Under the pieces are notes generated by a model. It was not told where the DNA came from. It saw only the letters and a list, made by a program, of their open reading frames with translations, and ran no database searches. DNA of 64,000 nt from Ancylostoma caninum (Eukaryota > Nematoda > Chromadorea > Rhabditida > Ancylostomatidae): positions 186,001 through 250,000 of the forward strand of contig JBAJFG010000472.1 in assembly GCA_037903475.1 (NCBI GenBank). The letters run 5' to 3'. Positions 43,801-55,000 of the stretch are shown piece after piece. Position 1 is the first letter of the stretch. Each line of letters starts with the position of its first letter. The position numbers were made by a program, and so were the translations under genes.

Positions 43801-46800
43801 TTATTGCTTGTTAACATAACTATAGTCGCCCTGCGATTATTTTTCTTCCTGTGTTCCAGATTAGAAAGAGCTAAGTTATAGGTCAAGATCATTGCTGCTT
43901 TAAATGTCCTTTGATTGGTTTCTTGATCTACCAATAACTTCTTTTTCATTCCTGATTGACGTCTCTGTTGGTACTTGTCTCTTTAATCGTGGTTATTTTT
44001 GCACATTCATTTGGATATTGACGCAGCGTTTCTCTGGATTCTATGAAAATGTCACTGGTGAGCTATTTCACCGTATGGGGTTTGATATCTTAGGTAGTGT
44101 TTATAGTAAACGCTCGGAAGTCGCTTTAACCATGGCTTTTCTTTAATAGGTTTTTATAAGAACAGATGTTGATGAGAAGTCACAGAAGAATGCGCTAAAA
44201 CTTCAATGAATTTCACTTGCAGTTTAACATGGGAATTGTCATGCTATACGCCACCTTTTATGGTTTTTTTTTAAATTTTGTGTGGTCATTTGGTTCATTT
44301 GTGTGAAGATTCTCCGAGAATCTCTAGATGAGCTTCACTGCAAGTAAAAGGAACCTTTCTCGGCTTAAGAGCCCAAGGAATGCATTGTAGTTCACATTTT
44401 CGTTGCGGGACCTGCTTTGGGTGTTAGTTCACTACCGGGAATACATACGTGACATCTTTCGAGTCTAGATTGCCTCAAAGGCAACCAGCTGGAAGAAAAC
44501 TTAAAGGCAGCAGGAGCTGAAATTCTCGACTCTGAGCTGAGCAACGGGTGGTGAAGTACAGACTCAGCACATCATAAATGTGAAACGAACACAGACAATG
44601 ACGGCTTACCTGCTGAGAAAATGGAACATTCGTCGCGAACACGCCTGGCCGTGTTCGTGCGCGGACGAGTTTTCCCCGGCGCGAAAGCCAGTGCGGCGCG
44701 TGGTTTTGGTCGAGTCCCGCCATGAAACCCTGTGAATTGAATGCATTTCGTTTTCCCTTTGCGCCAAACCACGCACCGCAATGGCTTTTGCGCCGGGGAA
44801 AACTCGTCCGCGCAAAAACACGGCCAGGCGTGTTCGCGACGTATGTTCCATTTTCTCTGCAGGTAAGCCATCATTGCCTGTGTTCGTTCCACATTTATGA
44901 TGTGCTGAGTCTGTACTTCATCACCCACAGCTCAGCTCGGAGTCGAGGATTTCAGCTCCTGCTGCCTTTAAGGGGCAGTGATCGTAACTAGCTTCAATAG
45001 ATGTCGCGTCATTTATGAGATGTCGTATGCAGTGTTTATCATAATTTTCGATACAACTCGCTATTCGATCTCGATCTCATTGGGCTTTTTTCTGTAATAG
45101 GCCTTAGATAAACAATTTGAATAGTGCGTTTCATCAGGGACGATAGTTGCGAAGATAGCAGAGAGAAAAAGAACGCGGAAAGGTGTACAAGGATTGGAGA
45201 GGAATAAGAGAGAAGCAGATTACCTACGTACAATCTATCGTCGCATCTGAAATAGACTATATCATTCATAGTGATGTTCTATATTTCCATACGGTCGTGC
45301 TCTACTAAAGTCATCTTTCCGTTTTGGGACCCAAGCCCGCGTTGTGGTCCCGGAACGAAATGGTGACTGTGCCATGCATATGGTCGGCTTCGAGTAGTAA
45401 CGACGCATTACAGGACTTCCTTATTAGCATATGAACAGGGCAACAAACTAACCATATTGTCCGTAAATACGTGGCAATGCGCATAAGTTCTCCGTGTCGA
45501 AGATGACCTTCGCTTTGAATAGGGTTCTATGCCCTCGCGTCCCGCGCACAAAACTCGCTCGTTTACAACTACCTTGGTTGCGGAGCGCTGGTTTTGTAAT
45601 CGAACTAAAATGCGAAAACAGTCCTGTCATTGGCGTTTTCGGATTTTTTCTTGTGTAATTGCAGAAAAATGAAGTTTTACAGCGATGCCTTCTTCATCGA
45701 AGAAAAAAGAACGGAAAGAAACTACAAAAAAGAACTGTAACTAGAGCGGTGGTCTACTCGAAGATGTATGGTTAGGACCGAATAATGCGTTAGATAGCTA
45801 TCGATTTATTTGAAATTTGAAAATGCGATTTGGAATAAGTCTGTAGCTCGGATTTTTGAAAGAGAGGGAACAATACCATCCTCCAGGAGTGAAAAGGAGG
45901 CATTTAGGTCCATCTCTTTTCTGAACATTTGAATTCTGCGGATCTAGTCATGTATGGATAATAAAATAAATTAGGTTAGTCGATTTTTATTCGGTCCTAC
46001 GTATATAATTCTGTGATTGTGGACTTTTACATCCACGATTTCAAATTTATGAATTGTTTTTTGTTTTCTTCGAGTAGATTTCTTTGAGATGTGCTAGAAT
46101 TAAAATGTGAGGTCTGTTAGCTGAGGTCCTCCCTCGATCGAACTGCTGATCAGCCGGTTGACACCATGTGCCAGCCGCAATTGCAGACAAAGTCGCAGGC
46201 GCACTTCCTAAGCCACCCTAGTGTGATTCAGTAGTTTTAGGGGGAAAATTGGGCCTGTATCGAATAAAAAGAGCTGAACAAAAGGAATTTCGGAAATTAA
46301 ATGATTCCAAGTTCAGCTCTAATCTAAACTGCTTAAGGCAAGATATTTAAGACTGTAATAAAAATAAGATACTAAAGATAAGTGAGAAAGAAGTATTTTT
46401 ATCTGTGAGTTTAAAGTCATCTATAATTGTTACGAAAATTGGTTATCGCGGCCTGCAGCACGCCACGTGCCGCGTGGCACTCTGACTGTCTGCGCATCCG
46501 TACATTTCATTGCTATCACCGTTTTTATTCTCCTTTCGTCTCTCTAGTTCCTGCTCTACCGTGTCCAAACAGGTTAACAAACACGGGCGTGTAGGCTTTG
46601 AGTACTAGATAATTCTATAAATGTGAAAGCATAGCACTTCAACCATTATCTCATAATTTGTTGGAGAACCACTCCTGCACTGCTTTGCAGTTTTTTTTTT
46701 GCGAATAAAACAGAATCGTTTAGTTAAATCGGCAGTAAGAAGTTAACTAAATGATAGCTTGACCTTTTCTAGCGAACTTAATAATAGCTAGACCTTTTCT

Positions 46801-49800
46801 AGCGCTTAAGTTTTATGCTAAAAAATCATGAATATGGGAAAAATGACATTTCCTCCAAGAGTCCTACGTAAATCGAATCTTATCACCTTTCCGCTCGTTG
46901 AAAACTTTTTTTACCTTTAACGCGTAATATTGTAAATCAGGTAATAGCTTATTTTTTACATAGTTTTTGCGCTTTAACTCTCATGCAATTAGTGGTTTTT
47001 GCGCTTTAACTCTCATGGAATTAGTGCTAGGGCTTTTTAATTCCAAGGAAAGGTTTGGAAACTTCTTAGATTTGCTATGCGGATTACCATTTATGCTTTG
47101 TACCTCTACTTCTTTGCCTATGTTCCAAGAATTGGACTTTCTAGTACCTTTCCCTACCTACTTCCATTTTTTTCTCAAAGTTCGGGCTAAACTAGGACTG
47201 TCTAACCATGTACTAGCTGAATATCCAATAATTTTCTGCGTTTCAGAACTGCAACGACTCCGAAGGCGACAGCGTGCGCTCGTCCACCTCCTCCCATCTT
47301 CAGTCAAGCCCAAAACAGTCCGCATGGCCCATCGATGACTCCCACCTCTTCGAACCCCTCTTCGACTCCACCTATGCCCACCTGAACCAGGACAGAAAGC
47401 ACTTCGATGTCACCTTCGACCGTCCGACGACACGCCAGCCGACACCGCCTGTGGCCGCGAAACCATGTGCCGAATATAACCTCATCCAGGAACTGCTCAA
47501 ATTGAACATTCGCCAACCAGCAACCACCTCCGAATGGGGCCTTCCGGATGCGGCGGGCCTTGGACATCGAGAGGCCGCAGCCGCCGCCGCTGCTGCTGCC
47601 GCAGCTAGCGCGTATCGTCCGACACCGATCCAAAGACCGCCGCAGGTGGAGGCGTGGAACACGCGACAAGAGGAGCAGGACGTGTTCGCGCAGATGAACA
47701 ACAACGACATGAACTACTTCCTGCCGCGTCTCAGCCAACAAGTGCAGCGCGAGGCGATTCTGCGACGGAACAACGCCGTGATGGAGTCGCACGCGAGGCT
47801 CGAGGAGTGCTGCGAGGAGTATCGTCAGCTGGAGAAAGAACGAAAACAGACCGAAGCCGAGCTGGCCAGACATAATCTGGGCAAGAAGATTAGGTGTGTG
47901 TGGTTTGTTTGTTTGTTCATGAAGAACTTGGTCATTGTCTCGGGGAATTCAGCTATTTATCTTGGGAGAACTAGTGACCAATAGCGATGTGGACAGGTTT
48001 TTTAGCAGCCAATTGCAGCGCGGCCGAGAGAGCGTTTTGCAGATCTTGCAGATTTTAAGAGTTGTGGTGGTCGGCGTTAGTCAATCCCGATTCGGGGTTG
48101 CATCACGCATTCGTTTTCATCTGAACATCGTAGAGGCATATAATACAGATTTAACTTTTTTTACTGGATGAGGAGCGTTGTAGCCGGAAGTTACGGTTCG
48201 TCGAGCCTTGTGACTGGTCAGTTTCTCCAGCTGGCCAATAACAGTGCTTTTTACAATGAAATTCCAGCTTTTTGTCAATTTCAAGGCCAGATTTTAAGGC
48301 TACTATTACGCAGTTTAAAATTTTTTGTAGTTCCAGGCTATATCAACGTCACTGATGTGGTCGTACTCGCTTTGGTTTAGTTTTGATCTCTTCTTTGCAA
48401 CCGCCTCGCAACCGCAACGCTGCACAGCCGCGTCGCGGTCTCGCGGTCCTGACACGTTCTGACACACACCACATGAATCCTAACGACCACATGAATCTTA
48501 ACGGGTGCTTACGCAAATGTTCGGTCCTAATTCTTCAAAGTATATGTTAATGCTTGTCAGGACATGTCAGAATCGTAACGAAGACGTGTCGGGCTGCCTA
48601 GCGGTCGCGATGGGGGTGGCAACAAACGAGTAAAAAATTGAAATAGAATGACAGCTTGTATACCTTTCGCGTTAGCGGGCGGGTCTTGCACTTTTGGGCT
48701 CCAGAACTTTGAAATGACTGACTAATTAGGTCGTTTATGGCGTTGCTTACATTTCGGTTCAAAACCTAATAAAATAGTCAAGTCTGTGATCGTTTATTAT
48801 AAGAGGAGGTTGTTGCTTATTGCTTGCCCCTAAAACCTCCCATTATGTGACCACTGATGCATGCAGTCAAACAGGTTTTTGCATCACCTCTCAAGTGCAC
48901 CCCGTTCCAGTTCCTCAAATGGTCTGCCAATTCCGCGTCTGCCCACTGCACCGTCTCGTGTGGATCGGCTTATCGTCGACTTCTTCCGTGAACATGCTCG
49001 TATCACCACATTATTATCGAAGATGGAACAGCTTCGAGGTGCGCCTCTGCCCAGCCCAGTCCATCAGGCACTGAAAGGTACTTTTGGTCAGCTAATTCGT
49101 TTTAATTGCGCCTTTAATTGGATTACGATCTTGTAGAGCTGCTTGAAGCTGTCACTGTCCTACAGCATTGTCGTCATCACGAGCGTACAGCGATTCTACA
49201 ACAGCTACGCGGTGAAACAGTGCGATATGACGAGGAGAAAGGTGAGGATTTGATGCGTTTTTGATGCATTTTTCCTGCATTCTTTCGGCAATTACGTGAC
49301 TTGTTTTGTTGCTGTGTTGACGGTCGCTGGCACGCTGCCAGCACTATGAATGACCTGAACAGCAGTCTAGCGTTCGGAGTGCATAGTTAATGGTTGTGTA
49401 AAGACCTCTGAACGCACTAAAGACATTGTTTAACGTTTTGGCTGAATGCCAGCTCTTGGGGTAGCAACGAAACGTTTGTTTTTCTTTGTGATTTCTGGTA
49501 ATTTGGCAATGGTTGTTTCCTCCAGAGTGTAAAACAGAGATTGATGGAAAAAGGGGTCTTTTTTACTGTGAAGGGTCTTGCTAAATGAGAAATTGGTCAT
49601 GGTATGCCTAATCCCTTAGGAAAATAACTTGTTATCACTAAAAATTTGTCATTATAGCTGTACTGGATTGAATTGTAACGACCTTTAGAAGTACTTTTTT
49701 TTCATTAAGCTGTTTTTTTTAATATATGGCCAACTCCTTATCAGTGACGAGAATGAAGTGACGTCTTCTTGTGACATTGTTTCTGCAATTGCACAATTTT

Positions 49801-50990
49801 ACCTATTTTTCTGTGAGCGATGATATCTTTGGAATTTTTGCCACACACAAGACGCCAGTAAACAGGACCTCCTCGCACGCGTCGCATCATTTGCGGCGTG
49901 ACACTCTGACAGTCTGCGCACCCAAACATCCAACTGATATAGTGCGTTCCACGGAGAAGATAGTCTAAGAGAAATTAGAGAAAAAAAGAAATTGTGTGGG
50001 TGAGGTGTGATATTGCGACCCTGAGCATTTACCGTAATCCAAAAATGTCAGTGTAACAGGTTTACGCGTAAAATGCCCTGCTTTTAGTACGATGATGTCT
50101 GAGTTGCTCATCTCGAGGATACTCAACTCTAGGGAAATTTATACTAGTTGCTGCGTTAGTCGCGCGTCAGACGCGCGCATCCATTTGCCAAGGTTTTTAC
50201 ATGAAGACCGGTCAACGCGGAATGCAATCCTCAATGAAGAGAACGCGCGGCCACCGCGACGCCGTAAATGCGTGCGTCTGGGCTGCGATTGCATGCGACT
50301 GGGTCCTATTCTTCACCATATAAACGCACGCGCGTCAGTCGTACGCATCCGGTATAAATTGACCTGATCGTCGCGTTTTAGAGGTACCACATCAACGTAA
50401 TTATTTTTGATAGCTCCTCCCACTTTCCACGCAGACCTGTCCAGACAGGTGATGCAGCGCGTGCGAGCGGGCCCACTTCATTGAATTTTCTGCAATTAAA
50501 AGTGGATTTTCTTAGAAATCTACTACAATTTGGCAAAACATGTGGATTTTTTTGTGTATGAACTAGAGATGCAGCAGCTTTTCGTTGCAAATTTGCAACG
50601 CAGCAGTGCATTAACGTCCAGGAAGTGGCAGAGACGCAAAATCGCGTGATTTCTGGCATGCATGTCCTAATGCTGTAGTGGATGTTGTCTTTTAGTTGTT
50701 GCTCAGATGAAAATAAAATTGACCCAGCGCTACAAGGGCTGCAGTCATATTAAATATCGTTTTTAGGGTATTATTATGCCAATGTGCTCATTTCAGAAAC
50801 AGCCAGTCTGACGCAAGCGTTGATCGCAGTGCGACGAGCCGCGTGCCGAGCTCGTGCGGTGAACTGGTGTTCGTTGGTGTGGACGCTGGGCCCCGAGGAT
50901 GTGGTCCAGAAGTCGCAGGTGGAGCGTCTGGTCGCGTCCGACTTCTCCGTCGGTCCGCCACCGATCCGCCCACGTCCCCTGAAGAACTGA
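40826..50990 (+). CDS. meioc: MEIOC-domain protein
   Basis: Member of the MEIOC (meiosis-specific coiled-coil domain) family. In mammals MEIOC works with YTHDC2 and RBM46 on RNAs at the switch from mitosis to meiosis; the role here is inferred. Exons: 40826-41137, 47247-47893, 48875-49077, 49137-49241, 50797-50990. Phases agree and give 486 residues; human MEIOC is about 950, so the N-terminus is much shorter. Residues 1-104 are alanine/serine/asparagine-rich. A poly-alanine run lies at about 213-224. A charged, probably coiled-coil stretch (ECCEEYRQLEKERKQ) precedes the diagnostic IPRLPTAPSRVDRLIVD (339-355), HARITTLLSKMEQLRGAPL, and a C-terminal helix with ALIAVRRAACRARAVNWCSL, all matching the family's C-terminal domain. 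The first ATG in the open frame is 40826; 40865 (MEGPLFAAAPQ) is an alternative. Intron 1 is 6.1 kb. Confidence 0.85.
41138..43298. other. left part of MEIOC-gene intron 1
   Basis: No exon is recognised. Contains simple repeats at 42596-42790 and single cores of the 33-bp minisatellite near 41383-41420. Confidence 0.5.
42596..42790. repeat. CAG-type and GT-type simple repeats
   Basis: Interrupted AGC repeats at about 42598-42650 are followed by GT runs at about 42710-42780 and then a CTGACTGGCTGACTGG-type patch to about 42905. Confidence 0.85.
43299..43406. mobile_element. inverted-repeat element, family F3, in MEIOC-gene intron 1
   Basis: GCGTTATACCTGGAAGGGGG on the left matches ACTCCAGGTATAACGC on the right after reverse complementing. 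It stands directly before an F5 element, the same order as at 51700-52092. Confidence 0.7.
43420..43703. mobile_element. TA-flanked MITE, family F5, copy 1
   Basis: The left end CACTGTCGGTCAATTATTTT and the reverse complement of the right end (CACTGCCGATCAATCATTTT) are inverted repeats of about 65 bp, flanked by TA on both sides, as in Tc1/mariner-derived MITEs. Other copies: 51830-52092 and 58738-59058. No coding capacity. Confidence 0.82.
44501..44971. mobile_element. long foldback element, 471 bp, arms of about 210 bp
   Basis: The left arm (44501-44710) is nearly a complete reverse complement of the right arm (44763-44971), around a loop of about 50 bp. It starts TTAAAGGCAGCAGGAGCTGA and ends TCAGCTCCTGCTGCCTTTAA. 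Inner arms hold CGCGAACACGCCTGGCCGTG and its complement. The few mismatches suggest fairly recent insertion. A related, decayed block may exist at 19190-19330. Confidence 0.88.
46165..46220. repeat. solo arm of foldback family F2
   Basis: CCGCAATTGCAGACAAAGTC followed by GCAGGCGCACTTCC matches the family arm; no partner arm is found nearby. Confidence 0.65.
46962..47026. repeat. tandem duplication, two units of about 32 bp
   Basis: TTTTTGCGCTTTAACTCTCA followed by TG(C/G)AATTAGTG occurs twice without a gap, with one substitution. Confidence 0.9.
47894..48874. other. MEIOC-gene intron 2
   Basis: No exon or complete element is recognised. A CGCAACCGCAACGCTG-type CpG-rich patch lies near 48405-48460. 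Confidence 0.5.
49242..50796. other. MEIOC-gene intron 4
   Basis: No exon is recognised. It holds a dispersed GACACTCTGACAGTCTGCGC block near 49900, shared with about 46480 and, in part, 39366, and small palindromes near 50160 (GCGCGTCAGACGCGCGC) and 50585 (GTTGCAAATTTGCAAC). Confidence 0.45.
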
Positions 50991-51600
50991 GCGGCTTCCG
51001 CATATGCATCGAACCATTATGACCTTTTGCAATGTTCTTGTTTCTCTTGATTATGAGACAGTTGTTGTACTTGTTCGGCCCTGATCGCCCTCGCTGCTCC
51101 CGTTGTTGACGCGATCACACGCGGCGCGCACACACATGCGTGCGTGCGCGGCGCGGTGATCAGCAGCGCTGCGCCGTTGTTCTGTTCTGGACCCCCATTC
51201 CTTGTATATATGTTGTAAAACGGTATGTGTGTGAGTGTGTGTTGCAATGTTTGGCGTCGCGCCGCGCTACGAATCGCGCGCGCGTGCGCCACCCGTCGTT
51301 CTCTCGTTCTCTATTTCCCCCTTTGTCGCGAGTTTCGTAGTCTGTCTAGCCATTGTAGTGATCAGCCGTGGTCCGTGTCACCGGTGTAGATCTTACGTAG
51401 TACTCCCTCGGCACCCGGTTTAGCTTCGAAAATTACTAGTTATACAGCGCATCCTCCCACGTTTTCCTCCCTTCAACCCTCCCGACGACATCACATTTCT
51501 TCCGTGTCTTCCCTCCGCTATTTGATAATAATAACACTTTGTACTTTGTTTGAAGTTTTTCGGATATTTTTTGTTCGGGCGCAGGTAGCGAAGTAATAAA
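50991..51600 (+). terminator. probable 3' UTR and poly(A) signal of the MEIOC-domain gene
   Basis: AATAAA at 51595-51600 is the first clear canonical hexamer seen after the stop at 50990. A UTR of about 600 bp is long for a nematode, so a weaker, closer signal may be used instead. Confidence 0.4.
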
Positions 51601-51699
51601 CAGTCATAGTCGGTATGAGTTATATGTGCAGAACAGTTGAATGATCTATGGTATTTGGTGAAAATTGCTAGGAAACAACAGGAAAAGAGAGGTGTGGAG

Positions 51700-51790
51700 C
51701 GTTATATCTGGAAGGGGCGGGGCAGCGAACCTCTGCGACTGGTCAGTTGGATGTGTTAACCAGTCGCAGAGCTCGGTTGTTCTACCTGTT
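51700..51790. mobile_element. inverted-repeat element, family F3
   Basis: GCGTTATATCTGGAAGGGGC begins a GC-rich block with inner arms CTCTGCGACTGGT and ACCAGTCGCAGAG. It directly precedes an F5 copy, as at 43299-43703. Confidence 0.65.
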
Positions 51791-51829
51791 TTATGTACAT
51801 CCATCTACATCCGAAGCAATTCATGCAGT

Positions 51830-52092
51830 GCCTGTCAATCACTTCTGCACCGCAGAATGCCGCCCATCTGGTCTGCCGCGCCGCACCACCTACGCGGCAC
51901 GGCAGACCAGATGGGCGGTGTTCATTGCGCGTTGCTGTTATCGGTATTTTGCTTGTGCGTTTCACCGTTTTTGAAAAAAAAAGACAGAAACGGGTGTGCT
52001 CAGCTGGTCAACCGCGTCGCGTTGGTGGTGCGGCGCGGCAGACGAGATTTGTTGTTTCCTGTGGTGCAAAAATGTTTGACCGGGACTGTAAG
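51830..52092. mobile_element. MITE, family F5, copy 2
   Basis: CCTGTCAATCACTTCTGCAC and, reverse complemented, CCGGTCAAACATTTTTGCAC are the ends. Inside the left arm is a near-perfect hairpin: ATCTGGTCTGCCGCGCCG against GCGGCACGGCAGACCAGAT. Confidence 0.78.
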
Positions 52093-55000
52093 AGCAGTAC
52101 ATTTCTGGGTATGATTGCCCTTGCAGAGTCTGTCAGAAAGACTGTTTCCATCGGTTTTGATTCGCACATAAAAGCGCGGACAATGCCTCCTAATTATATG
52201 TGTATGATTCATTGACTCAGTTGTACTGCCACTGGTCTTCCATTGATCTCAAACCTCCGCTCACTTTAACTGTGAGAGACATCTATGCTGTTTCTACGAT
52301 TTCTGGATAAAATCCGAAGAATATACTCGCAAACTGCGCATTTTCCGAGAAATTTCATCAATTCCTGTGTCCATTCCAGTTAAAAATTGAAAAAAAATGT
52401 TTTGAAGAGTTCTGCAAGTCAATGTTACCTACAGCACATCCCATCTTACGACGTTTTACGTATGCTATCAATTTCTAAAGTCACTTGTAGGACATCCCGT
52501 AAATTTCAGTCAAATTCGATGATTTGCACCGAAATCCCACTCATTTCCCTGCCAGATTTCTCATATATTCTCCAGGAATTTGGGCGTAAATCACCCTCAT
52601 GAAATCAACATGGAATAATGTCGAATTCTGCAGTACACACAGTTGAAATTACCGTTTACAATAAATGAGACAACAGCAGAATGTTGCTTTAGAGATGGCT
52701 GAGCCTGGATGTATCATTAAGGTTACCCAGGTTAATTTGTGTGGTGTTAACACGTTTGCCCTGGGTAATGCGACCTATGATTGGGTATAAAAAGGGCAAT
52801 ATATACCGTCCAAAGAGCTTTCTATAATAACTTTGTACTGCTGTCACGTACAACACGCCCAATGTTACGACATGTTTAACGGCACCAGGTGTTGTGCATT
52901 TGGATTTCTAGCGTAAATGGTGTTACACACAGTACAATGTGTATTACACAGAACATTAAGTTTTACGAACGAAAATGCGTCTCTTAGTTGAATTTGTACT
53001 CTATTCTACAAGTGAATAATGGAGCGGCATCCACGCCAGAATATTCAGTGAAATGAAATAATATGTAAAAATTAAAGAAATAATATGCGAAATATAAAGT
53101 GTCTACGCTCCTGCTCACATGGTTTCTTTTACTCTTAAATGTTTGTTTCGAAAGATGAATTGCTAGCCGTCCTTAGCATCTCCCGCCTCCACAGTGGTTA
53201 TGGTCACTTTCAAAAATTATTGTAATTTCACGTGTTTTTAGTGTGTGTGCAGGACTAGTGCCTAACTAGACGCTCATACGTGAGATTCCACATGTTTGAC
53301 GTGTTGTACGCGCGCAAATTTGTTGCAGAGTATTGATAACGAAAATCAATACGCCAGTGAAGTATTGCCAAACTCCAAAAATCGATACGCCAGTGAAGTG
53401 TTGATTTTTGGAATTTGGCTGATGTCCAAGATTTTCTAAGTCCAGCTTACATTGTGCTTGTTATATTTATTGTTTCTTTTCTATGCTGAAGTGCTAGCCA
53501 GATAGTAAGGACATCTACTTGAGAACGAAACGCCATTGGAAAAACCATAAAAAACTGAAAACTGAAATATGTTTGCCAAAAAATGGTATGCCAGAAAAAA
53601 TAGGAAATTTCCCATGCATAATCTATCTCACCGAATAAAGCACCCCGCTGAATTCGTAAAAATGAGCATCGAATAAGCGCTTGTTATGCGTATTGCGTGC
53701 ACGCGGCGGACACTCCTAATCGATATTGGTCGTCATCGATCGATATTGTATCCCATCCTATTTCATCATGTTGAAAATCCTGCAAAAAACATATTTTATA
53801 AGATTGACAGAAATTTTGTGTTACGTTGCGGGGGGCGATAATGGGAATCGCAGTTCACCTAGGACTATGTGCAGATGCAGAATTAGTGGTCTACCTGACG
53901 CGTAATCATATTCTTTATAACGTTGGGCATAAGCCAAGTCTACACTAATCCACCACCCTTGAATATGGATGCAATATTTCTTGGAATGGACTGTATTGGT
54001 TCGTTACTCTCGCAATTAATTAACTTAAAAATCACTTTTACAGTCTTTTTTGAAGTAAGAAGTGTAAGAAAAGAACCAAAAATGATATTAAGACAAATAA
54101 TTAAACAGGTTAATAAAGACAATTTTATTTCAAAAATTCTGCCTGCCTATTATAGCAGATGTTCCCTTTTGCGAATTGGTGGACTTTGCCCAGTTTTTCC
54201 GTCATTGCTACACCTAAAAAAGGAACTAGAGTACGTCTGTAAGGTCCTTGTCCGCAATTACGTACTCGTAAACAGTAAAACGTCAACAGTTGTAATGTGA
54301 GTTTTTGTTGTGTGTATGGCGACCTCGTTGTTGGTTGGCGACACAGTTTTCACTGGCGAACATGGATTACGAGGTCGAAATGTAATATGACCTCAAAACG
54401 ACGTGGATTTATGGGAATTAGGAGTTTTTGGTGGATCGCTGTTCGCATGTGCTAGGGTTTGGATTACAGGGATTGTTGTATAGTAGCGATGACGTCATCG
54501 ATGCTTGACACCGCCTTTTTTCCGTTTTTTCCGTGGTAAACAATCGTTGGAGGCGCACGATTCTTGAGGTGTTATCTATTTGCACAGCTGACTCGGTACG
54601 TTTTTCGCTACAGGAAAACCTGGTTGTTTGGTTTTTGTTTAAAAAAACATGTGTTTATGAGAAATTTAATGAAAATATTTTAAGGAATAAACAGCGAAAA
54701 ATGTTGATAGCGAGAACTATAAAAAGAGCGAAAATTATTGTAGACATCTTGGTTTAAACAGCTTCCCTACGTCACTGAGCGTCCAATTTTTGAAAACCCT
54801 GCCATATATTTCTTTTAAGGTCCCGAGCGGAAAAAATATTGAGCGTACGACTTGTTTATACTCCGTCTCCACGACGTGTACTGCACGAAAGACGCAGTAA
54901 GTGGAGAAAATGCTGTTAAGACTGTATAAACAGTACTGAAAGAGGTTTGCAACGTTAGCCGCGCGATGAAGTATAAACAGTTGTAAACATTAGTGTACGG

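Larger units (their letters stand above)
44972..47246. other. right part of MEIOC-gene intron 1
   Basis: No exon is recognised. Contains a solo F2 arm near 46165-46220, a short repeated AGCTAGACCTTTTCTAGCG-like pair near 46755-46803, a dispersed CACTCTGACTGTCTGCGCAT block near 46480 and a tandem duplication at 46962-47026. Confidence 0.5.

Noticed and set aside
47304..47873. 189-codon minus-strand open frame opposite MEIOC exon 2
   Set aside because: A shadow frame; plus-strand exon 2 joins its neighbours in phase and has family motifs.
53923..54300. 125-codon plus-strand open frame
   Set aside because: It begins at a TTG; the first ATG is further in. No motif, poor coding character and no clear splice sites.
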